A stretch of 64,000 nucleotides of DNA from NCBI GenBank assembly GCA_963825845.1, contig CAWGVL010000055.1, forward strand, positions 1 to 64,000. Reading direction: 5' to 3'. The position numbers were made by a program, and so were the translations under genes. Shown one piece after another: positions 47,723-57,093 of this stretch. The notes under the pieces were generated by a model, which worked only from the letters and a program-made list of their open reading frames with translations, was not told the DNA's origin and did no database searches. Position 1 is the first letter of the stretch, and each line of letters begins with the position of its first letter. The stretch comes from DASQDN01 sp963825845 (GTDB lineage: Bacteria > Acidobacteriota > Terriglobia > Bryobacterales > Bryobacteraceae).

Positions 47723-49028
47723 GCTAACCATTGCATTGACGACGGGCACAATTGTCGCCCTTGCCGGTCTGAGCGGATCGTATGTGGTTCCGCTTGATAA
47801 TGAGGCCATCCAGTACGCCACTCGTCCTGTTGACGATCCGGTCGCGCGCCTCCAGAAGAAGATCGCGAGCGGAGAACTCAAGCTGAACTTCAACGACGAG
47901 CACGGCTACCTCGATTCGGTTTTGAAGGCGTTGGACGTGCCGGTCGAATCGCAGGTCCTCGTGTTCTCGAAGACGAGTTTCCAGGCTCCTCGAATCTCAC
48001 CGCGAATGCCTCGCGCATTGTATTTCAACGATGACGTCTCTGTCGGATTCGTTCGCGGCGGCGATGTCGTCGAAGTCGCCGCCCACGATCCGAAACAGGG
48101 TGTGATCTTCTACACGTTGGATCAAGAGGCAACCCCCAGCCCCAAGTTCGAGCGGCGAGACACGTGCCTGCAGTGCCACCAGTCGGGCGCGACCCTCGGC
48201 GTACCTGGAGTTCTCGTGTCATCTGTGTACCCTGAGCCTTCCGGGATGCCGCTATTTCAAAACGGCACGTTGCTGGTCACCCAGACACGTCCGATCTCTG
48301 AAAGATGGGGTGGGTGGTATGTCACGGGCACGCACGGAGAAATGAAACACCGCGGGAATGCCGTGGTTAAGGACAAGAGCAAGCCCGACGTGTTGGAGAC
48401 CGAAAACACGCAAAACCAAACGGATCTGACGGGACGATTCGATACAGGGGCTTATCTATCACCGTACAGCGATATCGCGGCGCTGCTAGTGCTGGAACAT
48501 CAGACGCACATGACGAACCTGATCACGCGTGTTGGCTTTGAGACGCGCATGGCGGAAATGAGTTCACGCGTCATCAACAAAGCCTTGGGAGAGCCGGAAG
48601 ACAAGCTGAGCGAATCCTCCACACGCCGTATCAATAACGCAGCGGAAGAGTTGCTCGAATACATGTTGTTCTCCGGTGAGGCGAAGATCACGGATCAGAT
48701 CCGCGGCAACTCCGGTTTCGCTGAGAAATTTGCGAAGGTTGGCCCTCGCGACAAGCAGGGTCGCTCCTTACGCGACTTCGACCTGAACAGCCGGATCTTC
48801 AAATATCCGTGCAGCTATATGATCTACTCCGAATCCTTCGATAGCTTGCCGGAACTCGCTCGCGAGCGGATCTTGCGCCGCTTATGGGAAGTTCTCACGT
48901 CTGACCAGACGAAACCCGCGTTCGCTCATCTGAGCGCCTCCGATCGCAAGGCGATTCTCGAAATCGTCACTGCGACGAAGAAGAACCTGCCTTCCTGGTG
49001 GGGCAAGCCTGACGTAACGGGAACATAG
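47700..49028 (+). CDS. Exported monohaem cytochrome-like protein of unknown function
   Basis: About 442 residues. An N-terminal hydrophobic signal or anchor (LTIALTTGTIVALAGLSGSYV) is followed by a soluble protein with one haem motif, CLQCH, in RRDTCLQCHQSGATLGVPG. Other recognisable but unassigned blocks are TRPISERWGGWYVTGTHGE and LVLEHQTHMTNLITRVGFE. I do not know a characterised family. Its start lies within the Rrf2 gene, so the two are co-transcribed; this suggests a redox- or Fe-S-responsive electron carrier or oxidase. GTG 47679 is an alternative start. Intact. Confidence 0.75.
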   Translation: MFKARFSKLTIALTTGTIVALAGLSGSYVVPLDNEAIQYATRPVDDPVARLQKKIASGELKLNFNDEHGYLDSVLKALDVPVESQVLVFSKTSFQAPRISPRMPRALYFNDDVSVGFVRGGDVVEVAAHDPKQGVIFYTLDQEATPSPKFERRDTCLQCHQSGATLGVPGVLVSSVYPEPSGMPLFQNGTLLVTQTRPISERWGGWYVTGTHGEMKHRGNAVVKDKSKPDVLETENTQNQTDLTGRFDTGAYLSPYSDIAALLVLEHQTHMTNLITRVGFETRMAEMSSRVINKALGEPEDKLSESSTRRINNAAEELLEYMLFSGEAKITDQIRGNSGFAEKFAKVGPRDKQGRSLRDFDLNSRIFKYPCSYMIYSESFDSLPELARERILRRLWEVLTSDQTKPAFAHLSASDRKAILEIVTATKKNLPSWWGKPDVTGT

Positions 49029-49039
49029 ATGATAGATCA

Positions 49040-49288
49040 CTAAACCACCGAGTCGCCACCCCGCGCGGCGACTTGCCGTCGAGCATACCGCGGCAGGGGC
49101 CGGCGACTCGGAGGTACGATGGACTCCGATCCACTCCCGTCCTTGGATGGTTCAGGCACCGGCGACAGAAGAATACGATTTGGCTTCGTTTTGTTTTTTA
49201 CGGGCGGTCGAACCAGGTCCGCGGGAGCGGACGATAACAAAAGCACGAGCGCGATAAGCACGACGTGCAGCAAGAAAGAAACGAGCAT
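49040..49288 (-). CDS. Short TonB-N-terminus-like membrane protein (possibly truncated)
   Basis: 82 residues. One membrane helix (VSFLLHVVLIALVLLLSS) is followed by a Pro-rich stretch (KPNRILLSPVPEP), the pattern of a TonB energy transducer N terminus. The beta-strand C-terminal TonB domain is missing; the protein ends in a basic tail. It may be a truncated tonB or a stand-alone small protein. It converges on the monohaem gene. Confidence 0.4.
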   Translation of the reverse strand: MLVSFLLHVVLIALVLLLSSAPADLVRPPVKNKTKPNRILLSPVPEPSKDGSGSESIVPPSRRPLPRYARRQVAARGGDSVV

Positions 49289-49438
49289 GCCCGAGTGAAA
49301 GCATGCTGACTGCCATCATCTAAATCCCCGTATCTGCAGCCCGAATGACCAGTCCGACTGTTGTACTCTGTCACAGGTGTGAACACCAGTAAACGCGGGC
49401 GCCACCGTTGACGCGGGTTATGATGGATTGATAACGGC

Positions 49439-49515
49439 GGGCGCGTAGCTCAGGTGGATAGAGCATCTGCCTTCTAAGCAGAGGGTCGCAGGTTCGAGTC
49501 CTGCCGCGCCTACCA
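49439..49515 (+). tRNA. tRNA-Arg (TCT anticodon)
   Basis: Full cloverleaf: acceptor GGGCGCG with CGCGCCT, D arm GCTC/GAGC, anticodon stem TCTGC/GCAGA around CTTCTAA (anticodon TCT), and T arm GCAGG/CCTGC around TTCGAGT, ending in A and an encoded CCA. Its 3' half is repeated in degenerate form at 53929-53975, suggesting that it served as an integration site. Confidence 0.96.
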
Positions 49516-49904
49516 GTTAAGTCTCATACCCCACAACTTGCGATGCCGACGAGCTTTCCGTCCCTCGCAAATAACAAGTCACCTGTCCTCCAATTCAGAC
49601 GCTTTTAGTTCTTCCTGGAACCCTTTGGCGTGTCTGGCCCAGCATATCGAGGCATCCGCTCTAAGGAGCGCACACTCCGCCGTCGCGAAGTTCTGGACTG
49701 TCTTGATGGAGAAATCTTCTCGCCTTCGTTCACGTACCTGATCGCGGGCGTGAAGTGCCCGAGCACGCCGACGCATTTGTGCAAGTCCCGTTAGTAATGC
49801 TCCGTCCGGTCGATTTTCGGCTGCATTGGCTGAGCATGTAACTGCTAAACTTCACAAACTTACACAACAAACAAACTCCAACACTATGACGGTACCGCAT
49901 ACAC
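49516..49904. other. Gene-poor stretch downstream of tRNA-Arg
   Basis: Nearly 390 bases with short open frames only. The longest, minus 49579-49776 (MRRRARALHARDQVRERRRE), has no motif I can assign. If the tRNA-Arg islet is real, this is where remains of an integrase would be expected, but I cannot identify any. The last 60 bases before 49905 are AT-rich and may carry the promoter of the membrane protein gene. Confidence 0.3.
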
Positions 49905-51380
49905 ATGAGTTCGATGGGCAGCATCTCACGAAAGTTCATAGAAGCCCGTGGCAACCAGTTGTCCTCCTTTGCGTCAGTCTGCGTGTCGGCGCTCTACGCC
50001 GCCGTGGTGGGCTTGGCAGCGATTCACCATGAGCCATGGGCGGATGAAGCGCAGGCATGGCTTCTTGCGCGTGACGCCGGTCTGTGGGAGATATGGGGCA
50101 GACTGCTTCATTATGAAGGCTCGCCCGGCCTGTGGCACACGCTGCTTATGGTGTTATCGCCTTGCATCTGCCGTACTCTGCATACAACTTGATTTCGGCG
50201 GCCCTCGCATTTGTGGGCGTGTGGCTGCTTATTCGTCGCTCGCCTCTCCCGGTTCCGTTTCTCGTGGCTCTCCCGTTCACATATTACCTGTGCTACCAAT
50301 ACGCGGTAATAGCTCGTAGTTACTCGCTTTTGGCGCCGCTGTTATTCGCTGCCGCTGCCATTTATCGGAAAGCGCGGGAGCGTCCCTTTCTGTTTACCGC
50401 GCTCATCCTCCTTATTGCCGGCATCAGCGTCCACGGTGTCATCATCTCAGGCGCTATCTGGCTGAGTGCTTTCGGACGGCCGCTTCTACGGGGAGAGATC
50501 AGGAATGCCCACCGGCGCCGGGTTCTCGGCGCTACCGCGGTGTACGCTCTGGTTCTCGTCGCACTGATGCTCGCCGCGTGGCCGGCGAAGGACGTCGCCT
50601 TTGTCGAAAACCGCGGCATGTCGCGACTTCAATATCTGCCCTACGTTACCCGCGCCAATCTGGAAGGAGCATTCACCGAAGAGTGGATGACTTCCATCGG
50701 AGTCGTCTTGCTCTCAGTCCCGTTTCTCCGAGCAGGCGGCGGGCTACTCTTCTTCATTGCGGTAGCTGCCGGTCTTCTTGTCTTTGGAGCTGCGGTGTAC
50801 GCCCAGATCTGGCATTTCGGTATTCTCTTTCTTGCATGGGTTTTTGCTCTGTGGATTTCCGCACAGCACGTGAAGATGAACCCGCCTGCGGCCATCGCTC
50901 TAGCAGCCGTAATTGTCTGCCAGTGCTATGGACCGCAAAGACAATCTCGTGGGATTGGCGCCACTCCTACTCCGGAAGCAAAGAGGCAGCCCGGTATCTC
51001 CGGCAGAGCGATGTGCACCTCCGGGAGTTATACGCAATCGGTTATCCCTGTACGGCCGTTCAGCCGTACTTCAGTTCCAATATCTACACCAACTACAAAA
51101 ACGGAGCTTTCTGGGACTGGTCGAAGCAGAATACCGCTAACAATGCAGGCGCGCTGTTCTCGTCGCCGAAGCAGGCAGTGCTGATCGGCTACAAGGACAA
51201 CGATGAGAGATCACGCTTGGGTAGTCTTCTAAACATACTCGGCTATCGAGCCGTTCGGCATTTCGAAGGCAATATCTTTTGGAAGTCAGGCATCTTCGAG
51301 TCACAGTCTTACGACCTGTTCAGCAGGCTTGTTAACCGTAAGCCCTTACGAGCGCTAAAGCCGATAAATGATCCGGATCC
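49905..51380 (+). CDS. Polytopic membrane protein, GT-C glycosyltransferase-like (frameshifted)
   Basis: About 490 residues once two frame breaks, near 50150 and near 50930, are bridged. The early loop has HEPWADEAQAWLLARD, an acidic first-loop motif seen in GT-C membrane glycosyltransferases that use lipid-linked sugars. Eight or more membrane helices follow (ALYAAVVGLAAI, ISAALAFVGVWLLI, FLVALPFTYYLCYQYAVIA, VLGATAVYALVLVALMLAA, and others). A soluble part follows the last helix (KEAARYLRQSDVHLREL, FSSNIYTNYKNGAFWDWSKQ). The frame then runs without a stop into the TIGR03437-like domain. Enzyme class is inferred from the loop and topology. Confidence 0.6.
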
Positions 51381-52132
51381 TTCTGGTTCCATTCTGCTGC
51401 TGAACGCCTTCAGTAACTCCACTGGCAACGTCGCGCCAGGACTGTGGGTGACCATCTACGGCGCCACTGTCCGCATCAACCATCCGCGAGTGGGCTGGCC
51501 GCGATTTCCGATCCGAAGTCGGTCCGCAGACTCTTGGTGGAGTCAGTGTCACCGTGAATGGCAATGCATCTGCCGTGAGATACGTCAATCCAGGAGAAGT
51601 GATCCTTCAGATTCCGACCGAATCCGGAACCGGACCAGCCACTCTGGCACTGCGTACGTCGGACGGTCGGACCCGCCATTACTCCATCACCGTCGATGCG
51701 TTCGCACCGGCGCTAAAGACAGGTCAACCGCTTCCTTCCGGCGAACAGAACTACATCTCAGCCCACTTTTCCGATGGCGCCGAGGTCGGGCTTCCTACGG
51801 AGGGCCGCAAATTCCGCCGGGCCAAACCAGGTGAGCTGATCACTTTTTATGGAGTTGGTTTCGGTCCATTACAAAATCCGCTTGCCACTGGTCAGATTGC
51901 CTCCGGCTCGAACAGTCTCGCGAACGCGGTTACATTCCGGATCGGCCGGGCGATGGTCAGGCCATCCTATGCCGGAGCCGCTCCCGGCCTTGTGGGCGTT
52001 TATCAATTCAATGTGACGGTTCCGCCTGAGGCGGGTGCAGGCGACGTGCCTGTCGCAGCGGCCGTGGGCGGTGTGTGGACGGCACAGCCGCTGCTGCTGC
52101 CGGTTGAAGAGCGCGTGGAGAAGAGTGAGTGA
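51381..52132 (+). CDS. TIGR03437-like Solibacter C-terminal domain (frameshifted)
   Basis: About 250 residues matching the tandem-strand TIGR03437 domain common in Solibacter relatives: LLNAFSNSTGNVAPGLWVTIYG, GPQTLGGVSVTVNGNASAVRY, GPATLALRTSDG, RRAKPGELITFYGVGFGPLQ and GLVGVYQFNVTVPPEAGAGDVP. It usually ends large secreted proteins. A frame break near 51485 must be bridged. The domain starts in the same frame as the end of the membrane protein upstream, so it may be fused to it, or a stop may be hidden by another one-base error. Its stop overlaps the next gene by GTGA. Confidence 0.75.
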
Positions 52133-53592
52133 AGTCTGTTGTCGTTGCCGTTGTTTTCGCCGCAACGCTTGTAGGATGGCAACTCTTTGTCCCTCCGATT
52201 ATCGGCCTCGCTGATCAGGGAGACTTTCATAAGCTGCTCGGACCTCTTGGCTACGCCCCTGTTCCCAAAGGGCCTGAACACAAATACTGGTATCTTACTC
52301 GTGAATTTGTCAAAGATCCAAGTTACCGCCAGCCGGCTTTTGAACAGATCACGTCGGAGTTCGTGCTGGTTGCGCCTTCGATCTATCTCCACAGTCTGCT
52401 GGGGAAAGTCGACCGCTTTGACCTGACGCTCATCGGCCTGACTCACACCCTGTTCTTTCTTCTAGCGCTTGCGCGTCTGCTATATGTCACGCGAGCACTT
52501 CGCGCTTGGCCGGTCGTATGGGGACTGACGCTCCTCGTCGTTACGGATGTTGGCTACACCGCATACTGGAACTCACTCTATACGGAGCCTGCTTCCTGTA
52601 TCTGGTTTTTGTTTCTGCTGAGCGAAGCAATCGGGTTCTGCATCAGCAGTCGGATCACGGCTGGGGCTGCCGCGCGCTTCAGCATCTTCGCTGTGCTGCT
52701 GATCACGGCCAAAACGCAGAATGCCCCGCTCGGTATCTCCCTCGGAGCTTATCTCGTCTGGATGGCACTGCGAAGCACCCAAAGAGTTCAGCTTGTGTCC
52801 TTCGCTGGAGCGGCAGCAATGGCTGTCGCAGGGATAGCAATGTATAGCTCCTTGCTGCCCGCACCGCGCGTCATTTCGCTTTACAACGTTGTCTTTTACG
52901 CGATTTTGCCTGACTCCCCTGATCCCGAAGCCGACCTTAATGCCCTTGGACTCAACCGGGAGTATGTACGCTACTCCGGAACTCTGCCCTGGAGCGAGGG
53001 CACTGGCGTAGTCGACGGAGCGTTGGTGAAGTCTCTCCTTGAAAAGATGACACCGTTCAAACTGGCCGCGTTCTATCTGTCGCGACCAAACCGCATGCTC
53101 CGGCATGTACGGATGCGGCTGCCGGCATATTTCTCTCTGCGGCCGGAATTCTGCGGCAACTTCGAAGCCTCAGCCGGAAAGGCCCCGGGAGCTAAGAGCC
53201 GGGCACTCGCTCTCTGGAGCAGCGTGCATGAACGAGTTCTTGCGCCCGCCGGCCTGCTTATCCTTGCCGCGCTGCCGCTGTCCGTAATCGCCGGAGGCGT
53301 TTTTACGCTGCGCGCCCGGAGATCACCCGCCGGCGAAAGAGGATGGGTCGAGCTCGGCACATGCCTTGCAGCATGCTGCTTTCTGGCTTTCTTTGTAGCG
53401 GCTTTCGGTGATTCCCACGACAATACAAAACACCAGTTTCTCTTCAACCTGCTACTCGATTCCTGTCTTGTCTTTGTCGCTGCGACTGCTGCTGCGCGAC
53501 TGATGTACCGGCGCGGCGCGGCGCATAATCTTCAGGCGATCCCTGAAGAATCTCGAGAGCGAGAGAGAAGCCTGCTGTACACAAATAGGTGA
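52129..53592 (+). CDS. Polytopic membrane protein of unknown function
   Basis: 487 residues, intact, from GTG 52129 (GTGA overlap). The first hydrophobic segment (VVVAVVFAATLVGWQLFVPP) is followed by LADQGDFHKLLGPLGYAPV and then 9-10 membrane helices. The N-terminal loop with its acidic residues resembles lipid-linked sugar transferases or surface-glycan polymerases, but I recognise no defined family. Position next to a GT-C-like protein suggests a joint envelope role. The C terminus is charged and cytoplasmic. Confidence 0.65.
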   Translation: MKSVVVAVVFAATLVGWQLFVPPIIGLADQGDFHKLLGPLGYAPVPKGPEHKYWYLTREFVKDPSYRQPAFEQITSEFVLVAPSIYLHSLLGKVDRFDLTLIGLTHTLFFLLALARLLYVTRALRAWPVVWGLTLLVVTDVGYTAYWNSLYTEPASCIWFLFLLSEAIGFCISSRITAGAAARFSIFAVLLITAKTQNAPLGISLGAYLVWMALRSTQRVQLVSFAGAAAMAVAGIAMYSSLLPAPRVISLYNVVFYAILPDSPDPEADLNALGLNREYVRYSGTLPWSEGTGVVDGALVKSLLEKMTPFKLAAFYLSRPNRMLRHVRMRLPAYFSLRPEFCGNFEASAGKAPGAKSRALALWSSVHERVLAPAGLLILAALPLSVIAGGVFTLRARRSPAGERGWVELGTCLAACCFLAFFVAAFGDSHDNTKHQFLFNLLLDSCLVFVAATAAARLMYRRGAAHNLQAIPEESRERERSLLYTNR

Positions 53593-53928
53593 TACGACTA
53601 AGAGTCTCCATCGCTCCTACTTCTATCATCCACTGGTTGTACGCTCGCACCGGATGTGTCTTGTCCGTCGTGAGATATGTCCGAAGGGCATCGAGAACTA
53701 CCGGGCTGTAGCGATGGGGGCAACGTTGAGACGAACCGGCCGGCCGAGAGTCGGACAAGGTCGAGCTTGGTATAGAGGGCTAAGGCGTTACTTATCCAGC
53801 CGACCAGATTCGAAGGAACTTCCAGATTCTTCTGGAAACGTTGGTGCACAGTTGGATCAGGAAGTCGGTCTCCCGGCGCACCCAACACACGCTACTCCGT
53901 ATCGCGATTTTTCACAGAGTCCTCCGCC
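53593..53928. other. Stretch without an assignable gene
   Basis: About 340 bases between the membrane protein and the tRNA-Arg fragment. A minus-strand frame (53444-53758, with VVLDALRTYLTTDKTHPVRA) and others overlap here, but none has recognisable motifs or a convincing start. Confidence 0.3.
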
Positions 53929-53975
53929 CTAAGCAGAGAGTCGCGGGTTCGAGTGCTTGTGCCGCCGCGCCTAAC
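53929..53975 (+). repeat. Degenerate copy of the tRNA-Arg 3' half (candidate att site)
   Basis: CTAAGCAGAG is identical to the anticodon loop and stem of the tRNA-Arg at 49439-49515. Then GTCGC.GGTTCGAGT matches with one change, and after a short insertion GCCGCGCCTA.CA matches the acceptor and CCA end with one change. No 5' half is present and the T stem cannot pair, so it is not functional. Same orientation as the intact gene and 4.4 kb beyond its 3' end, as expected for an integration duplicate. It lies 10 bases from the DUF6496 gene. Confidence 0.65.
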
Positions 53976-53984
53976 AACCTCCTC

Positions 53985-54335
53985 TCACGACCGTCGCTTC
54001 GCTGCTCCCTTCTTCGTCGCTCGCTTCTTTGTACTCGTCTTCTTCGCAGCACGCTTCCTAGTGGCGGTCTTCTTCGCCGTAGTCTTTTTCGTGGCGCGCT
54101 TCTTTCTGCCAGCCTTATAGTCAGATTCGGCCTTCTTCCGAGTCGCCGCAGTAGTCTTCCCTTTCTTTGGCGGCGGCACGTCTTCACCCGCGCGACGTGC
54201 CCGTGACAACCCGATTGCGATCGCCTGCTTCGGGTTCTTCACCCGGCCTTTGCCGACTTCATGCATTTCTTCGCGAACGTATTCGCTCGCGCCCGAGGTC
54301 GATCGTTTTCTTCCGCTTGTCTTCTTTGTTGCCAT
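53985..54335 (-). CDS. DUF6496 lysine-rich (histone-H1-like) protein
   Basis: About 116 residues. The N-terminal part (SEYVREEMHEVGKGRVKNPK, QAIAIGLSRARRAGEDVP) matches DUF6496. The C-terminal half is a Lys/Arg/Ala/Thr repeat tail (RKKRATKKTTAKKTATRK) like that of histone H1 or HupN-type proteins, so nucleic-acid binding is likely. ATG 54335 (MATKKTSG) is the natural start; the frame extends to 54353. Monocistronic. Confidence 0.8.
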   Translation of the reverse strand: MATKKTSGRKRSTSGASEYVREEMHEVGKGRVKNPKQAIAIGLSRARRAGEDVPPPKKGKTTAATRKKAESDYKAGRKKRATKKTTAKKTATRKRAAKKTSTKKRATKKGAAKRRS

Positions 54336-54390
54336 ATCGACCCTTGGATGCACAGACGAGGGGAGAAGTGTCTTTTTCCGCAGCAGACGG

Positions 54391-54813
54391 TTATCGCATG
54401 ATGTCGCCCGCGAGACGAATAACGTCGAGTATGATGCTCGTTCGCTTATCGTAAATCACACCGTACCCATCGACAACGCCACGTCCGCAATAGGCGCACA
54501 GAGGAGGTAACCTCGTATCGACAGCAGCCGGAAACGCGTGCATCTTCTTCTGCCAACCCGGTGGCAGTTGTCCGGTGCGCGCGTACTTCTTCTGAAGCCC
54601 CGGCGGGAGGTTGACTGGATGCTGCGTGTAATACTCTCGCAGAGTATGGCGATCTTCGGATGACCAGTGAATGACCTCTACTCGAGTGGAGGGCGGCGAT
54701 GCTTTGCCATGTCCTTTTGCCATGTCATGATTCTTCGCGGACCCGATTGGGGCGGCCAAGAAGAAAGTTAACGCTGCGACGATAACAACCTGAATCATCC
54801 GGTGAGCCAGCAT
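54391..54813 (-). CDS. Small secreted protein
   Basis: 140 residues (135 from ATG 54798). A signal peptide (VVIVAALTFFLAAPIGSA) is followed by a His/Lys-rich segment, LREYYTQHPVNLPPGLQKK, LPPGWQKKMHAFP, and a C-terminal LCAYCGRGVVDGYGVIYDKR. The LPPGxxKK pairs resemble those in small periplasmic proteins of unknown function; I cannot name a proven role. Divergent from the YdeP-type gene, with very short upstream regions. Confidence 0.7.
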   Translation of the reverse strand: MLAHRMIQVVIVAALTFFLAAPIGSAKNHDMAKGHGKASPPSTRVEVIHWSSEDRHTLREYYTQHPVNLPPGLQKKYARTGQLPPGWQKKMHAFPAAVDTRLPPLCAYCGRGVVDGYGVIYDKRTSIILDVIRLAGDIMR

Positions 54814-54870
54814 ACCTTGTCATCGGTGGTGCATCCATGGTGCAATAGGCGTTTTGTCAGGAACTTCACC

Positions 54871-57093
54871 TTGTCACACGAAATCCGTCGAGATTGGAAG
54901 CAAAAACTGAAAGCGGCGATCCCCCTTGGGCTGGGTCAGACCAAGCCACAGCACTTCGCGGACATGCCCCTCATCGCTTGGAAAAACCGAGACAATCTCG
55001 CCTATGGCTGGAAAGTCCTTTCCCAAGGTGTCTGCGATGGATGCGCTCTCGGCGTCGCCGGGCTTCATGACTGGACCATCGACAGCGTGCATCTCTGCAT
55101 GACGCGGCTGCAATTACTGCGGCTGAATACAATGCCCGCCATCGAAGCTCGCCACTTTGATGACATTGACATCCTCCGCAAGATGTCGAATGCGGAGTTG
55201 CGTGAACTCGGCCGCATTCCCTACCCCTACTTCCGGGAGCGCGGAGCCGAGGGCTTTCGCCGCATCTCCTGGGATGAGGCGTATGATCGCCTGGCGGCCC
55301 GAATCCGCACAACAACCCCAGAGCGACTCGGTTTCTTTCTCACATCGCGAGGCCTCACCAACGAGAGCTATTATGTCGCTCAGAAGGTAGCTCGCTTCCT
55401 CGGAACCAACAACGTCGACAACGCCGCACGGCTCTGTCACTCGCCATCCACGGGAGCGATGAAGGCGACGCTAGGCGTTGCCGCGTCAACTTGCAGTTAC
55501 AAAGATTGGTACGGAACCGATCTGCTCATCTTCTTCGGGTCGAATCCCGCGAACGATCAGCCGGTAGCGATCAAGTACATTCATGAAGCGAAGGAGAAGG
55601 GGACGAAGGTTGTCCTAGTCAACCCCTATCGCGAACCTGGCATGGACCGCTATTGGATTCCGTCTATCGCGAAGAGCGCTCTATTCGGCACCGACATCGC
55701 AGACTATTGGTTTCCTGTCGCGCAGCGCGGTGACATTGCGTTTCTCTATGGCGTCATCAAGATCCTCATCGAAAACGGCGCCTACGACCGCGACTTCATC
55801 CAGCAGCACACGATAGGGTTTTCCGATCTTCAACAAGCAGCCGCCGCCTGCGACTGGCCTGCCATCGAAGAAGTGAGCGGTCTGCCGCGCGCCAGCATCG
55901 CTGAGTTTGCCGATCTCATCGCGAAGGCAAAAACGGCTGTTCTGGTCTGGAGCATGGGCATCACTCAGCACAATTGCGGCGGAGATGCTGTCCAGATGAT
56001 CCTGAATCTCGGCCTGATGAAGGGCTTCGTAGGTCGTGATCGCTGCGGTCTCATGCCGATCCGCGGCCACTCCGGCGTACAAGGCGGCGCGGAGATGGGC
56101 GCATACGCCACAGCGCTGCCCGGTGGAAAGCCCGTCAATCAGGAGAACGCATCTGCGCTGTCGAAGAAATATGGTTTCGGCATTCATGATCGGCCGGGGC
56201 TCTCTGCGCCCGAGATGATTGAAACAGCCCATCGCGGTGAGCTCGACATTCTCTATGCGGTTGGCGGCAACTTCCTGCGGACGCTTCCAGACCCGAATTA
56301 CGTCGCCGAAGCGCTCGAGCGAACGCCTGTGCGGGTGCACCAGGACATCATCCTCACGGACCAGATGCTGCTCGAACCGGGCGAAGAAACCTATCTCCTT
56401 CCTGCTCAAACACGATATGAGCAGGAAGGAGGCGGCACGGAAACCACAACGGAACGACGCATCGCGTTCAGCCCGCAACTCCCGCGCCAGGTGGGCGAGT
56501 CGAAGGCGGAATGGCGAATCCTGAAACAACTGGCTGAGCGCGCGTATCCGGAACGAGCGCACCTGATCGGATGCGATACCGGTCAGGCAATACGCGAAGA
56601 AATCGCCGACGTCGTGCCCGCATACCGCGGCATCGAGGCTTTGAGCAAGACCGGCGATGCCATCCAGTACGGCGGCGCCCATCTCTGCGAAGCCGGGCGG
56701 TTTGCGACACCGGACGGCAAAGCTCACTTCCACGCGCCAAGGCTCCCCGCGAACGATCGCGCTCCCGGTACCTTCCACGTTTCGACGCGTCGTGGCCGCC
56801 AGTTCAACACTCTCATTTACGCGGAAGTCGACCCCCTGAATGGGGCCTCGCGCGATGCCGTGTTGATGAGCACGGATGACGCCTCGGAACTCCACGTGCG
56901 TCACGGCGATCCGGTCACCCTTGTCAGCGATGCGGGACGTTATGATGCGCGCGTGCATCTGGCGCCCATCGCGAAAGGCAATCTGCAGGTGCATTGGCCC
57001 GAAGGGAACATTCTGCTCCCCGGCGGCGTCTGTGACCCCTCGGGCGGCGTGCCCGACTACAATGCGATCGTTCGCATCGAAGTAACACAATGA
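54871..57093 (+). CDS. FdhF/YdeP-family molybdopterin oxidoreductase (formate-dehydrogenase-like)
   Basis: About 740 residues of the molybdopterin-guanine-dinucleotide family. N-terminal GVCDGCALGVAGLHDWT and LRLNTMPAI are typical of the YdeP branch, which keeps a reduced Cys set. FFLTSRGLTNESYYVAQK, ARLCHSPSTGAMKATLG, FFGSNPANDQPVAIKYI and MGITQHNCGGDAVQMILNLG are cofactor-binding parts, and LNGASRDAVLMSTDDA belongs to the C-terminal molybdopterin domain. The open frame starts at GTG 54802 inside the divergent gene; TTG 54871 with AGGAA about 7 bases upstream fits better. ATGA overlap with fdhD supports a formate-type or related oxidoreductase. True substrate is uncertain; YdeP itself is linked to acid resistance. 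Confidence 0.88.
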   Translation: MSHEIRRDWKQKLKAAIPLGLGQTKPQHFADMPLIAWKNRDNLAYGWKVLSQGVCDGCALGVAGLHDWTIDSVHLCMTRLQLLRLNTMPAIEARHFDDIDILRKMSNAELRELGRIPYPYFRERGAEGFRRISWDEAYDRLAARIRTTTPERLGFFLTSRGLTNESYYVAQKVARFLGTNNVDNAARLCHSPSTGAMKATLGVAASTCSYKDWYGTDLLIFFGSNPANDQPVAIKYIHEAKEKGTKVVLVNPYREPGMDRYWIPSIAKSALFGTDIADYWFPVAQRGDIAFLYGVIKILIENGAYDRDFIQQHTIGFSDLQQAAAACDWPAIEEVSGLPRASIAEFADLIAKAKTAVLVWSMGITQHNCGGDAVQMILNLGLMKGFVGRDRCGLMPIRGHSGVQGGAEMGAYATALPGGKPVNQENASALSKKYGFGIHDRPGLSAPEMIETAHRGELDILYAVGGNFLRTLPDPNYVAEALERTPVRVHQDIILTDQMLLEPGEETYLLPAQTRYEQEGGGTETTTERRIAFSPQLPRQVGESKAEWRILKQLAERAYPERAHLIGCDTGQAIREEIADVVPAYRGIEALSKTGDAIQYGGAHLCEAGRFATPDGKAHFHAPRLPANDRAPGTFHVSTRRGRQFNTLIYAEVDPLNGASRDAVLMSTDDASELHVRHGDPVTLVSDAGRYDARVHLAPIAKGNLQVHWPEGNILLPGGVCDPSGGVPDYNAIVRIEVTQ

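Noticed and set aside
49579..49776. Minus frame after tRNA-Arg considered as an integrase or transposase remnant
   Set aside because: No catalytic motif or family pattern could be recognised in any frame.
55681..57090. 469-codon open frame on the minus strand opposite the YdeP-type gene
   Set aside because: The + strand carries conserved molybdopterin oxidoreductase motifs throughout. The antisense frame has no recognisable domain and is a by-product of GC-rich codon use.
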